64,000 nt of DNA from Chitinophagaceae bacterium (GTDB taxonomy: Bacteria; Bacteroidota; Bacteroidia; Chitinophagales; Chitinophagaceae), in assembly GCA_019638615.1 (NCBI GenBank), contig JAHBTL010000038.1:1-64000 (forward strand), given 5' to 3'. Positions 36,551 to 44,420 of this stretch are shown here, one piece after another (the stretch's first letter is position 1; each line of letters begins with the position of its first letter). A program made the position numbers and the translations under genes. A model generated the notes under the pieces. It saw only the letters and a list, made by a program, of their open reading frames with translations. It did not search any database and was not told where the DNA came from.

Positions 36551-38140
36551 TTACTTACTATTCAGTATTTCCATAAAAAGCTTCGGGTTTTCACTTAATT
36601 GTTTGGAGTAATCTGCTGCCTTGTAAAAAGACCACATGCAATCCTTCAACGCCTCTTCGGGCTTATAACGCCTTCCGCGTTTCCATGCTGTACATATGGT
36701 GGATAGCTGAGCCTGGTCTTCCATGGCTACTCTTTCCAGGTAGGCTTCTACAGATGCTATATCATTTTTACGGGATTGAACAAAGTCCAGTAATTCATGC
36801 TGCCGGGTGTAGGTATAATTCATGAACCTGATGGTCAGCAGGAAATCTTCAAAATCGTCTTTGTTCCGGGTGACATTATCGCGTTTAGCTGTCAGCAGGT
36901 TGATCACCTCGCTCAACCGGTTTTGTACGCGCCTGTTCTTTGTAATGATCTCCCTGATCTCTTCTGCCGATGACCACGGAGAAAATTTCAGACTATCCAC
37001 TTTCCCGCATGCTGCCTGGAAAGTACCTTCGTAAACAATTCTGAAAATGGTTTCCCAGTTGGCGTCATAATCGGCGCCAAAGTGATCTTTCACAAAAGCC
37101 GGGATGGCATCCATATAGTGGTAGTTCCCGTTATTGTTAAGGATCGCAGCGGCAATGGTATAGGTATCCCATTCACTATTTTGAAGATAACGGGTGGGCA
37201 CCCAGTTTGACAGGACAATGCCAAGATTATTGGGATTACCTAATGCAGCATATACTTCCGCATAAGCATTCATATTATCGAACTGGGATGCTCCCACTCT
37301 TGCACTCCATTCACACCAGTGCACAGCGGGACAGGCCATCAATTTAAACCCATGATCGAGCACCCTGCCGGCAACGTCTTTTATTTTCGCTTTATCTGTT
37401 TCCCAATAATTCCAGTCCATGATCACAATATCTCTATCCAGCAATTCAAGCACTTCTTTTTCATGATACAAGGGAACATCACCCCAGATAATAGTTGTTT
37501 TGTCCATTGTTTTCAGAGAACGATTGAGCTTATTGATATAATCCGCCCAGATCTGAGCCTTTGATGCTGATGCAAGGGCTTTCTTCGACAGCTCGCCGGC
37601 GCCCCAGTTCACCTCATCGCACCCGATATGAAAATACCTTCCGGGGAAGATCGAAGCCAGCTCGGTATAAAGATCTTTCATCAAACTATAAGCATCTTCG
37701 CTTACAGGAGAAATGGCATTAAAATCTGCGCCCGGTGGCCCGTCGTTGAGATATTTATATTTCTCTGTTTCGGTAATATAACGGGAATGTCCAAACGATT
37801 CCACTTCCGGGATCAGCTCAATTCCTTTATCTGCCGCATAGCGTACGATCTTTTTTAGCTCTGCTGAAGTAAAAGCGCCTTCGCACATTTTCAGCTCAGG
37901 ATGGGAGTTGAACCGGTAAGCCGATCCCTGGTCATCCGTCAGCCGTAAAATGATGGTATTAAAATTCCTGTCATGCAAAAAATCAATGAGGCGGAAATAA
38001 TAGTCCATCGTTTCAACACCACGCGGGGCATCAATCATGAAGCCGCGGATCGTATGCGGGCGCTCATCAGGGGATTGAGTTTTGCAACTGAAGAATAATA
38101 ACAGGACGATGGCGCTTATGAGTGTTTGCTTTCTTTTCAT
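36551..38140 (-). CDS. GH20-like beta-N-acetylhexosaminidase lipoprotein
   Basis: The product is 529 aa with a lipoprotein signal peptide and lipobox LLFFSC, followed by KTQ. The TIM-barrel begins near residue 32 (RGFMIDAPRGVETMDYYF). NTIILRLTDDQG near 60 and ELIPEVESFGHS near 113 follow, and the catalytic pair is in FHIGCDEVNWG near 167-177 (Asp-Glu, substrate-assisted mechanism). These match exo-beta-hexosaminidases of GH20. The C-terminal part (about 370-529) is helical. It should remove terminal GlcNAc or GalNAc at the cell surface or in the periplasm. It is separated from the upstream PUL genes by an IS110 element, and a TATTTTTG box near 38255 (minus strand) could give it a private promoter. 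Confidence 0.82.
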   Translation of the reverse strand: MKRKQTLISAIVLLLFFSCKTQSPDERPHTIRGFMIDAPRGVETMDYYFRLIDFLHDRNFNTIILRLTDDQGSAYRFNSHPELKMCEGAFTSAELKKIVRYAADKGIELIPEVESFGHSRYITETEKYKYLNDGPPGADFNAISPVSEDAYSLMKDLYTELASIFPGRYFHIGCDEVNWGAGELSKKALASASKAQIWADYINKLNRSLKTMDKTTIIWGDVPLYHEKEVLELLDRDIVIMDWNYWETDKAKIKDVAGRVLDHGFKLMACPAVHWCEWSARVGASQFDNMNAYAEVYAALGNPNNLGIVLSNWVPTRYLQNSEWDTYTIAAAILNNNGNYHYMDAIPAFVKDHFGADYDANWETIFRIVYEGTFQAACGKVDSLKFSPWSSAEEIREIITKNRRVQNRLSEVINLLTAKRDNVTRNKDDFEDFLLTIRFMNYTYTRQHELLDFVQSRKNDIASVEAYLERVAMEDQAQLSTICTAWKRGRRYKPEEALKDCMWSFYKAADYSKQLSENPKLFMEILNSK

Positions 38141-38183
38141 CAGATCATATTTTTTAATAAATCCCGCTGTGTGAAGCCCCGCT

Positions 38184-38207
38184 GTGCGAGGCGTCTTCGC
38201 CTCGCAC
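38184..38207. repeat. TCTT-loop hairpin repeat
   Basis: GTGCGAGGCG and CGCCTCGCAC form a 10-bp perfect stem around TCTT. It belongs to the same family as the hairpins at 39851-39874 and 41885-41912. It would lie in the 5' leader of the GH20 gene. Confidence 0.8.
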
Positions 38208-38493
38208 GGTATTGTTGTCGCCTACTATGATGTAAGAGTGCTGCATGAGGTCAAAAATATATTTTAGGTTCTTGTTAACTCATGGTTTAAGTTTTTGTGA
38301 ACTTTACCAATAATATAAGCATCCTACAATCAACAGTCTTCCTCTACCTTATTCAGGTTTCGGTGCTGCAAGGTTTTTTTCAGTTTTATAAAAAGGGCGC
38401 TTGTAACCTCCGGAAAGAACAGTCTTCTCTGGTTTTACCAAAGTGCTGCAGGCGACAAATAACGGTTTAGCGCCCTAAAGAACTTAATATATT

Positions 38494-38521
38494 TTGTAAC
38501 GTCCAATTTTTAATACTTTTG
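38494..38521 (+). promoter_or_regulatory. Plus-strand promoter of candidate small RNA
   Basis: TTG at 38494-38496 and TACTTTTG at 38514-38521 are separated by 17 nt, which matches the Bacteroidota -33/-7 consensus. No plus-strand protein gene follows. Confidence 0.65.
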
Positions 38522-38526
38522 CCTTG

Positions 38527-38630
38527 TTCTGGTCAAACAGAGCCAGGCTCTGCTGGCGAGCAACCTGGTAAGGGATAGCCAGAGCGACGAAGTTATATTG
38601 ACCGGTAGATTTTGTCTGCCGGTTTTTTCT
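38527..38630 (+). ncRNA. Candidate structured small RNA or orphan riboswitch-like leader
   Basis: A transcript of about 104 nt is bounded by a consensus promoter and a strong terminator. Inside, CTGGTCAA near the 5' end (38529-38536) can pair with TTGACCGG (38598-38605). GCCAG and CTGGC enclose a GCTCTG loop, and CTGG/CCAG form another arm. The 3' half of the closing helix shares ACCGG with the 5' half of the terminator stem, so the two structures exclude each other, as in transcription-attenuating riboswitches. No downstream plus-strand gene exists: the IS110 transposase lies there in the opposite orientation. Alternatively it is a free sRNA, or part of the IS110 non-coding end that specifies the guide (bridge) RNA. 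I cannot match it to a known RNA family. Confidence 0.55.
38601..38628 (+). terminator. Terminator of candidate small RNA
   Basis: ACCGGTAGA pairs with TCTGCCGGT (one G-T pair) over 9 bp with loop TTTTG, then six T. It is intrinsic and plus-strand only. Confidence 0.85.
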
Positions 38631-38654
38631 TTATATAACTTCCGAGCCTATGCC

Positions 38655-39737
38655 TTATAAAACGCACAAGGGCTCGCTATTAATTAACCCTCTTACGTAA
38701 CGCTGTTCATTTCTCCACAAAAACCTTATGCGGGACAGCAGGTGCTTTCCTATTCTTACAATGGCTTTATTGGCGTTCATTCTGCTGCGGTACTCGTTAT
38801 ACTTCATAAGTATTGCCGGATCTTTGCGGATCAATATCCAACTACTTTCTATAAGAACCTCTTTTAAAAATGAGTTGCCCCGTTTGCTTATACCCCGTAC
38901 TTTCGTTTTATCGTTACTGCTATAAATGTCCGGAACAAAGCCAACATAGTCGCACAAACTGTCAAATCTTTTAAACCGGTTAATATCTTCAATTTCTGTC
39001 TGAATAACCATTCCTGTAATCAGACCTACCCCATCAATACTTTGTAAATATCCCTGCACTTCTAAAAAGGGGGCTTGTTTTGACATTGCGCGTATAGCCA
39101 TTGTTGTTTCTTTTAAAATATGACGTATTTGCAAGTATTGCCCTATTGCTATATCAACAGCGCGTTTTAAGGCAGGGAAATCAACATTCATTTCTTTTAT
39201 TTTGTTGATATACCTGGTGCTCCAGCGCTCCTCTGCTGCTATCCGGATGCCATTATTCATCAACAAATGTTTGATGCGGTTTTTCCAACGGGTTTGATCC
39301 TGTACCAACCGGTAACGCTGTCTTACCAGTGTCCGGGCTGCCTGCATTTCCCTACCGGGTATGTAAATCCCTTTCAGTTCCCCTTTTGACAACTCCTGGC
39401 TTAACTTTCGTGCATCCCGTTTATCATCTTTTCTTTTACGGTCTTTATCGCTTGTAGGTATATCGGCCGCATTCACTACTATACATTCAATACCTAATGC
39501 CGTTAATGATCTTTGTATCTCAAATCCACAAAACCCGGCTTCATAAACCACTCTCAATTCAGCTCCCGGATAATGCTTTTCGAAATGCTTTTTTAATAAT
39601 ACTGTATCCGGATCCTGACTGAAGGTTGCTATCTCTATGCCATCCATTCTTGCGTTTACCTTCCAATTCGTCTTATGCACATCCAGACCACAGTTAATTA
39701 CTTTCCCTGAAAAATTCAATTGCTTAACTTTACTCAT
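38655..39737 (-). mobile_element. IS110-family transposase
   Basis: The product is 360 aa from the ATG at 39737 (MSKVKQLNFSG); the upstream extension to 39785 runs through a non-coding inverted repeat. The N-terminal DEDD RuvC-like domain shows CGLDVHKTNW near 15-24, VVYEAG near 62 and KDDKRDARKLS near 103-113. The C-terminal Tnp_20 domain shows SIDGVGLITGMVIQTE, FVPDIYSSND and GISKRGNSFLKEVL, which contains the serine expected for catalysis. IS110-family transposases work with an element-encoded guide (bridge) RNA and have no long terminal inverted repeats, so the element ends cannot be fixed here. The frame is full length and looks intact. It separates the GH29 gene from the GH20 gene of the PUL. 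Confidence 0.93.
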
Positions 39738-39738
39738 G

Positions 39739-39799
39739 GTTCTTGATTTAAAGTGTGATTGATTTTTTGTCACTTCAAATTTCACTTATTTTCAAGAAC
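39739..39799. repeat. Inverted repeat upstream of IS110 transposase
   Basis: GTTCTTGA (39739-39746) and TCAAGAAC (39792-39799) frame an inner AAGTG/CACTT pair. It lies immediately upstream of the transposase start and may mark the element end or a leader hairpin. Confidence 0.5.
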
Positions 39800-39850
39800 C
39801 TGTTTTTTTAGCCTCAGCCTTACATACATAAGACCTCCGGCGACCCCGTT

Positions 39851-40000
39851 GTGTGAAGCGTCCTCGCTTCACACGTAAATAATGTAGCCTCCGGCTACGG
39901 CTGTGATCGCCGGAGGCGATAATACAGTGATGCGAAGCGAACCTGCCTGACGGTTTACCTGCCGTAGGCATGGCAGTCAGGGACGCTTCACATAGCAAAG
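39851..40000. repeat. Cluster of hairpin repeats downstream of fucosidase gene
   Basis: The first hairpin is GTGTGAAGCG-TCCT-CGCTTCACAC (39851-39874, 10-bp stem). GTAGCC/GGCTAC and ATCGCC/GGCGAT hairpins follow. A longer arm pair (GCGAAGCG near 39934 and CGCTTCACAT near 39984) encloses the remaining block. No coding capacity is seen. The cluster fills the gap between the IS110 and the GH29 stop. Confidence 0.7.
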
Positions 40001-40005
40001 TAACC

Positions 40006-41721
40006 TTATGGCATTTTCCTGACAAAAATGCGGCCGGAACTTTTAACAGCATCCACAGCGGATAGTGTCATTTTTAGTACAATGCTTGTTTCATTGGTGA
40101 CCTGGGCAGTACGGTTGATCAATACCGTGCTGTCTTTAACGGTAACAAATTCATCAAGCGCCTTTTCACCGTCATACCACAGTTCAGTATGCGATACCTG
40201 CACGGCTGAGCCACTATGACTATTATCGACCGCTCTCGATTTGATCTTTATTTCATATTGTCCCGGAACAGGTATATAATGCGTAAGATTGATATTCATA
40301 TCGATCTGACCATCCCTGAACATATCCGGCATCCAGGCATTCAGGGTCCGCCATTCGGATAACGGCTTTTTATCTTCTTCAAAAAGCTCCGGCGTATCTG
40401 TTATGTGGTATGCAGTAAGCGAACGGATGAGAGGCGCTGCTGCAGACTTTGTTATCTTAAGCCTGATTTTAGATACTGTTACATCTTTAAAAAAGTCTAT
40501 TTTCTTTCTTCCCACAGAAGAACCCGAGCATAATAACTTCCATTCATTATCTATCCATCCTTCAATATGGTATGCCCTGATACGTTCTCCTTCCCGGTAA
40601 TCTTCCATGGTGACAATATGGTTGACAGCAGTGGGGTTATCAAACGAAATAATGACTTCACTCCCTTTTATATCCGTAACGGATTTCAGGGGAGTCGAAA
40701 ACCTTCTGTCAATTTCCTTTCCTAATTCAGCGAACCGGGCAACATCCCCGGCAGGTATTACGCCCAGGGTATCGGGTGTGGCATTCAGCAACATTACCGC
40801 GCCGCGGCCGGCAGACCGGTAGTATATTTTCACCAGCTCGTTTACACTGCGGCGCTTTGCTTCGTTGGCAGGAGACCAGAACCAGTTATGGTTATACAGT
40901 GTTGCATCACATTCAAGGGGCGCCCATGCATCTCCGTCGGGATCTCCGTGAACAGCAATGGCTACCCCTGTTTGCAGGTCGGCGCTGCTCAGGCTGTTCC
41001 AGGCAGGATACGGCGCATAGCCTTCTTCATTACCCGACCAACGTATGGAGGCCTGCGGGCTCTGAAAGATCACGGCTTCTTTGGCATGCGCTTCCAGGAT
41101 GTCTTTCACATCAATCACACAGTTACCGTCGAACCATACTTCCGTCATCGTTCCATAGTTGGTGAGCAGTTCGGTGAGCTGCTGCCTGTATATCTTATTA
41201 TAGGCTTCCTGTTTGGAGGGATCGCTTGTCCGGCCACCGCTGCCAAGTCCTGCACCCCACTTGTCGTCGCCCGGGTACAGGTATATGCCCAACCTTAAGC
41301 CATACTTTTTACAGGATGCTGAAACTTCAGCTACAAGGTCTCCTTTGCCTTCTTTCCAGGGAATATGCTTTACATTATAATCTGTTGTTTCTGTAGGCCA
41401 CCAGCAAAAGCCGCCTACATGCTTGGCTACAAAGATGATCTGCTTAGCGCCGAAAGACTGTGCTGTTTTGCACCAGTCATCGGTGTTGATCTTATATGGA
41501 TTGACCCTTGAAAGATCGGTGCTGAAATTATCGTATTCCCTTCCCTGCCAGGTAGCCATTCCAAAGTGAATGAACATGCTGCGTTCCTGTTCCTGCCATG
41601 CATACTGCTGCGGGGAAGGCTTTGCCAGGTGAGCTTCCTGTTCGGGCTGTTTTGCTGAACAGGCTTGCAGGAATACAAAAAATAAAAAGGGAATACAGCG
41701 CTGCATAATAAAATGATTCAT
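40006..41721 (-). CDS. GH29-like alpha-L-fucosidase lipoprotein
   Basis: The product is 571 aa. The signal peptide has the lipobox FLQAC (cysteine near residue 21); an internal ATG at 41706 also gives a valid signal peptide. GH29 landmarks are MFIHFGMATWQG near 49-60, AKQIIFVAKHVGGFCWW near 92-108, LRLGIYLYPGD near 141 and TEVWFDGN with the likely nucleophile Asp near 195. A C-terminal beta-sandwich (about 400-571) is probably carbohydrate-binding. The enzyme removes terminal alpha-L-fucose. It belongs to the PUL but is separated from SusC/SusD-DUF4397 by a hairpin-rich gap and from GH20 by the IS110. Confidence 0.87.
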   Translation of the reverse strand: MNHFIMQRCIPFLFFVFLQACSAKQPEQEAHLAKPSPQQYAWQEQERSMFIHFGMATWQGREYDNFSTDLSRVNPYKINTDDWCKTAQSFGAKQIIFVAKHVGGFCWWPTETTDYNVKHIPWKEGKGDLVAEVSASCKKYGLRLGIYLYPGDDKWGAGLGSGGRTSDPSKQEAYNKIYRQQLTELLTNYGTMTEVWFDGNCVIDVKDILEAHAKEAVIFQSPQASIRWSGNEEGYAPYPAWNSLSSADLQTGVAIAVHGDPDGDAWAPLECDATLYNHNWFWSPANEAKRRSVNELVKIYYRSAGRGAVMLLNATPDTLGVIPAGDVARFAELGKEIDRRFSTPLKSVTDIKGSEVIISFDNPTAVNHIVTMEDYREGERIRAYHIEGWIDNEWKLLCSGSSVGRKKIDFFKDVTVSKIRLKITKSAAAPLIRSLTAYHITDTPELFEEDKKPLSEWRTLNAWMPDMFRDGQIDMNINLTHYIPVPGQYEIKIKSRAVDNSHSGSAVQVSHTELWYDGEKALDEFVTVKDSTVLINRTAQVTNETSIVLKMTLSAVDAVKSSGRIFVRKMP

Positions 41722-41792
41722 AATGTAAGTTTGTTTATTTGTTTCAATAATCCAGGATTGGGCATTTTCCTGTTTACGGGGGTGTCTTTGTT

Positions 41793-41845
41793 AAACCTAT
41801 AAGGTTTGCCGGGCAGCATTGCAGCGCTGCAAACCTTATAGGTTT
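41793..41845. repeat. 17-bp perfect inverted repeat
   Basis: AAACCTATAAGGTTTGC (41793-41809) and GCAAACCTTATAGGTTT (41829-41845) are exact complements around a 19-nt loop that itself contains AGCGCT. Neither arm is followed by a clear T-tract, so it is not an obvious terminator. Confidence 0.85.
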
Positions 41846-41856
41846 TGATTCCCGCT

Positions 41857-41988
41857 GTGCGAAGCGTCCTCGCTCCACATCCTGCTGTGCGAGGCGTCTT
41901 CGCCTCGCACAGTGTTGTTGTCGTCTCCGGCGACCTCCGTACGTCGCCGGAGACAACGGGAAAAACATGCTAAGCGAAGACGCTTAGC
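41857..41988. repeat. Array of TCTT/TCCT-loop hairpins
   Basis: Successive elements are a degraded GTGCGAAGCG-TCCT hairpin (41857-41878), a perfect 12-bp CTGTGCGAGGCG-TCTT-CGCCTCGCACAG hairpin (41885-41912), a 12-bp GTCTCCGGCGAC / GTCGCCGGAGAC hairpin with an 8-nt loop (41923-41954), and GCTAAGCG-AAGA-CGCTTAGC (41969-41988), whose loop is TCTT on the other strand. The shared loop and changing arms suggest one repeat family with compensatory change in the stems. Confidence 0.8.
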
Positions 41989-42085
41989 GCAGCAAAGTTC
42001 AGCCCCGGCAAAGTATCAATTACCAAAGTGAACGAATATACCGTATTGCATTGCCTCCCGCTATCCTGATTTTTTAAGGCTCCCG

Positions 42086-42877
42086 TTAAAATTCTGCCCA
42101 ATCGCGCCTGAGGTCAAAGGCAAAGCCGGGTGATCCACCCTTTCTTCCCCTGCAAACCAGCGTATGGACCAAAGATCCTCTTACGTCAATACGGGTTGCC
42201 GTACTTAGGAGGTTCTGTGTTCCGGCTTCATAGATCCGGATCGTGAAGTAGGTTGGAACGGCATTTCCTTTGGATGTGGGAACATCTAAAAGCTTATAAT
42301 CTGAAATGGACCCGGGATCAATATTCTCGAACAATTTAACTTCCGGTTTGGGCTGGGGTGAGGTAACAAGATCGTCTAACTGAAAAGTAATATCAATATT
42401 ACCACTATTCGGGCTTAAATTGGCTACCCGGATTTTGGCCTTGTCTAAATCGGGTTGCGACAGATCATCTTCAGCTAAAATTAGGCTGGAAGAGGTTGGC
42501 ACATCATCGCCCTTTAAGAACAACGTATAGCTTTTATCTTTCACTAACTGCAGATCGGCGCTTACAAAAGCGAGGTTATCATCCAAACTCACAAATGAAG
42601 CCTTCCTTGAGCCTGATTGCACAACATAATAAATAGTAGCGCCTCCGTAATTAATAAACGAAGAGGTTGGAAGGTTGAGCGTAAGGTTGAAGGTATCCAG
42701 GTAAAACTTAACCTTAGCCTTATCCGGGAAACCATTGATCACCCTTAAGTTTGTGGCATCAAAATTTTCAAATGTCACCGAAGGTTTTTTGCACCCGGTC
42801 GTCAAAAATATCAACAGGGATACAACGGACAGGGTAACTGAACAAACAGTATTTATTTTCTTATTAAAGCGTTTCAT
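42086..42877 (-). CDS. DUF4397-domain lipoprotein
   Basis: The product is 263 aa with a type-II signal peptide and lipobox LTTGC, followed by KK. The mature part shows the DUF4397 pattern (LRVINGFPDKAKVKFYLD near 43-60; IRVANLSPNSGNIDITF near 152-168). Such proteins commonly sit beside SusD in Bacteroidota PULs and are surface-exposed; a glycan-binding or accessory role is likely but not demonstrated. It lies 24 nt downstream of susD on the same strand and is almost certainly co-transcribed with it. Confidence 0.82.
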   Translation of the reverse strand: MKRFNKKINTVCSVTLSVVSLLIFLTTGCKKPSVTFENFDATNLRVINGFPDKAKVKFYLDTFNLTLNLPTSSFINYGGATIYYVVQSGSRKASFVSLDDNLAFVSADLQLVKDKSYTLFLKGDDVPTSSSLILAEDDLSQPDLDKAKIRVANLSPNSGNIDITFQLDDLVTSPQPKPEVKLFENIDPGSISDYKLLDVPTSKGNAVPTYFTIRIYEAGTQNLLSTATRIDVRGSLVHTLVCRGRKGGSPGFAFDLRRDWAEF

Positions 42878-42901
42878 ATTCTTTTTTTTACATTGAATAA
42901 A

Positions 42902-44401
42902 TTAATGCCCCGCATTTTGTTCCCACCCGTTCAGCGAGATCTCCGTTATCGGGATATCCCATAAATAAAACTTCTTGTCTAACCCGTTGTCGCGGATATT
43001 TATATTTGATTCGGCTATTTTCTCTTCCATATTGTCCCACCTGATCAGGCAGAATCTTCTTTTACCTTCTGTGACCATTTCATTTGCCATTTCAGCCATT
43101 ACAGCTTCCCTGAACTCAGCCCGGGAAAGGTTTGTGATATCGGGTAAAACCGTACCATCCGTTTTATGATCCCCCGGTCTTGCCCTGTACCTTACCTGGT
43201 TGAGCTGGTCGTATGCTTCGGCAGTGGGGCCTCCGTTCGCTTCGTTCTCTGCTTCTGCAAAAAGCAATTTTATTTCTGCCAGCCGGTACAAAGGCCAATT
43301 GGTAAGATGGTCTTGCCAGTAAGCAGTAGAAGGATAGATCTTCTGATATTTCGTCATGCCCCACTGGGTGGAATCAGGCTGGGACACTTTGGTCCACCCA
43401 TTGGTAAAGGAATAACCACCTACATTCCATTGATAACGGGTATCCCTGCTGTCCTGCTTTCTAAGCCAGGCTATTTGTGCTACGAGACTCCGTTGTCCTC
43501 CACCATTTGCCGGACCAACGGGTGTAACACCGAAAATATAGGGAAAAGTAGATCCTTTGCCGGGGCCAAATTCTACATCCAGGATAAATTCCCTGTTTTT
43601 AACATCCGAAGAATTATCCGTCCATAATTTGCTATAGCTTGGTTCCAGCACATACACACCTTTTGTTTCCAGGGCAAGCACTTCCTTAAACTTATCTCTT
43701 GCCATCGCCCAGTATTTAGGATCGCCGGGCACCATCTCGCCCTGTGAAGATCTTCTCCAGCCCGCCAGCGTGATGTACACTTCACCCATGAATGCTTTAA
43801 CAGCCCCCAGCGTAAATCTTCCGCCCTGCCCGGTCTCGGGTAGCTTATTATCCGCAAATTCTATATCCGGCAATATGACCGAATCATAAATTTCCTGTGC
43901 AGGGCTTCTCGGTATTTTAAGCACCGTTTCAACAGTAGGTGTTAACCGCAAAGGGAGATCCCCATACAGCCTTACCAGCCAAAAATAATAGTACGCCCTG
44001 ATGGCCCTCGCCTCCGCCAGTTTAACCTGCGTCCATGGATTGTTAGCAGCATCCATTTTTTCGAGTGTAGCGATCAGGTAGTTGGCTGCATTTACTCCCT
44101 GCCAGAAACGGGGCCAGATAAGCGGTAAATTAGCGTATGTTGGCGCCGTAAATTCGAACCAACCACCCGCTCTTTCAACATCTGAATGACCATTGAGAGT
44201 AAGTGCATAATAATAACCAAACATTTCCATGCTCTGCATGGGATTATAACATCCCAACAGCGCCACATCTGCCTCGGCGGAAGTAGTAGGAAAATTTTGC
44301 GGGGTTAAAAAGGAATAAGGAACTTCCTCCAGCACTTTTTTGCATCCTGTGAAACTGAGGGATACAAGCAAAGCGCATATAGCGATTAATATTTTTTTCA
44401 T
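42902..44401 (-). CDS. SusD/RagB-family outer-membrane glycan-binding lipoprotein
   Basis: The product is 499 aa from the ATG at 44401 (MKKILIAICALLVSLSFTGC); the frame extends 10 codons upstream into the SusC stop region, which is unlikely to be used. The lipobox is SFTGC followed by KK. The SusD_RagB fold shows RAIRAYYYFWLVRLYGDLPL near 132-151 and the C-terminal LYRLAEIKLLFAEAENEANG and KRRFCLIRWDNM. It caps the SusC transporter at the cell surface and recruits glycan. It lies 19 nt after susC and 24 nt before the DUF4397 lipoprotein gene. Confidence 0.95.
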   Translation of the reverse strand: MKKILIAICALLVSLSFTGCKKVLEEVPYSFLTPQNFPTTSAEADVALLGCYNPMQSMEMFGYYYALTLNGHSDVERAGGWFEFTAPTYANLPLIWPRFWQGVNAANYLIATLEKMDAANNPWTQVKLAEARAIRAYYYFWLVRLYGDLPLRLTPTVETVLKIPRSPAQEIYDSVILPDIEFADNKLPETGQGGRFTLGAVKAFMGEVYITLAGWRRSSQGEMVPGDPKYWAMARDKFKEVLALETKGVYVLEPSYSKLWTDNSSDVKNREFILDVEFGPGKGSTFPYIFGVTPVGPANGGGQRSLVAQIAWLRKQDSRDTRYQWNVGGYSFTNGWTKVSQPDSTQWGMTKYQKIYPSTAYWQDHLTNWPLYRLAEIKLLFAEAENEANGGPTAEAYDQLNQVRYRARPGDHKTDGTVLPDITNLSRAEFREAVMAEMANEMVTEGKRRFCLIRWDNMEEKIAESNINIRDNGLDKKFYLWDIPITEISLNGWEQNAGH

Positions 44402-44420
44402 GTCTGAAATTTGAAGAATT

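Larger units (their letters stand above)
38141..38654. other. Gap between GH20 gene and IS110 transposase
   Basis: No protein gene is seen. The left part has a TCTT-loop hairpin (38184-38207). The right part holds a complete plus-strand promoter, structured RNA and terminator (38494-38630), which may belong to the non-coding end of the IS110 element. Nothing recognisable lies at 38290-38490. Confidence 0.6.
41722..42085. other. Hairpin-rich gap in PUL
   Basis: No gene is present. At least five palindromes lie within about 200 nt (41793-41988), listed separately. The remaining sequence on either side shows nothing recognisable. Confidence 0.7.

Noticed and set aside
38527-38630. SRP RNA or TPP riboswitch identity for the structured RNA
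   Set aside because: GCCAGGC...GAGCAAC recalls the SRP apical loop and CCTGG...GCCAGAGCG recalls part of a TPP aptamer, but the SRP tetraloop and the TPP CTGAGA motif are missing.
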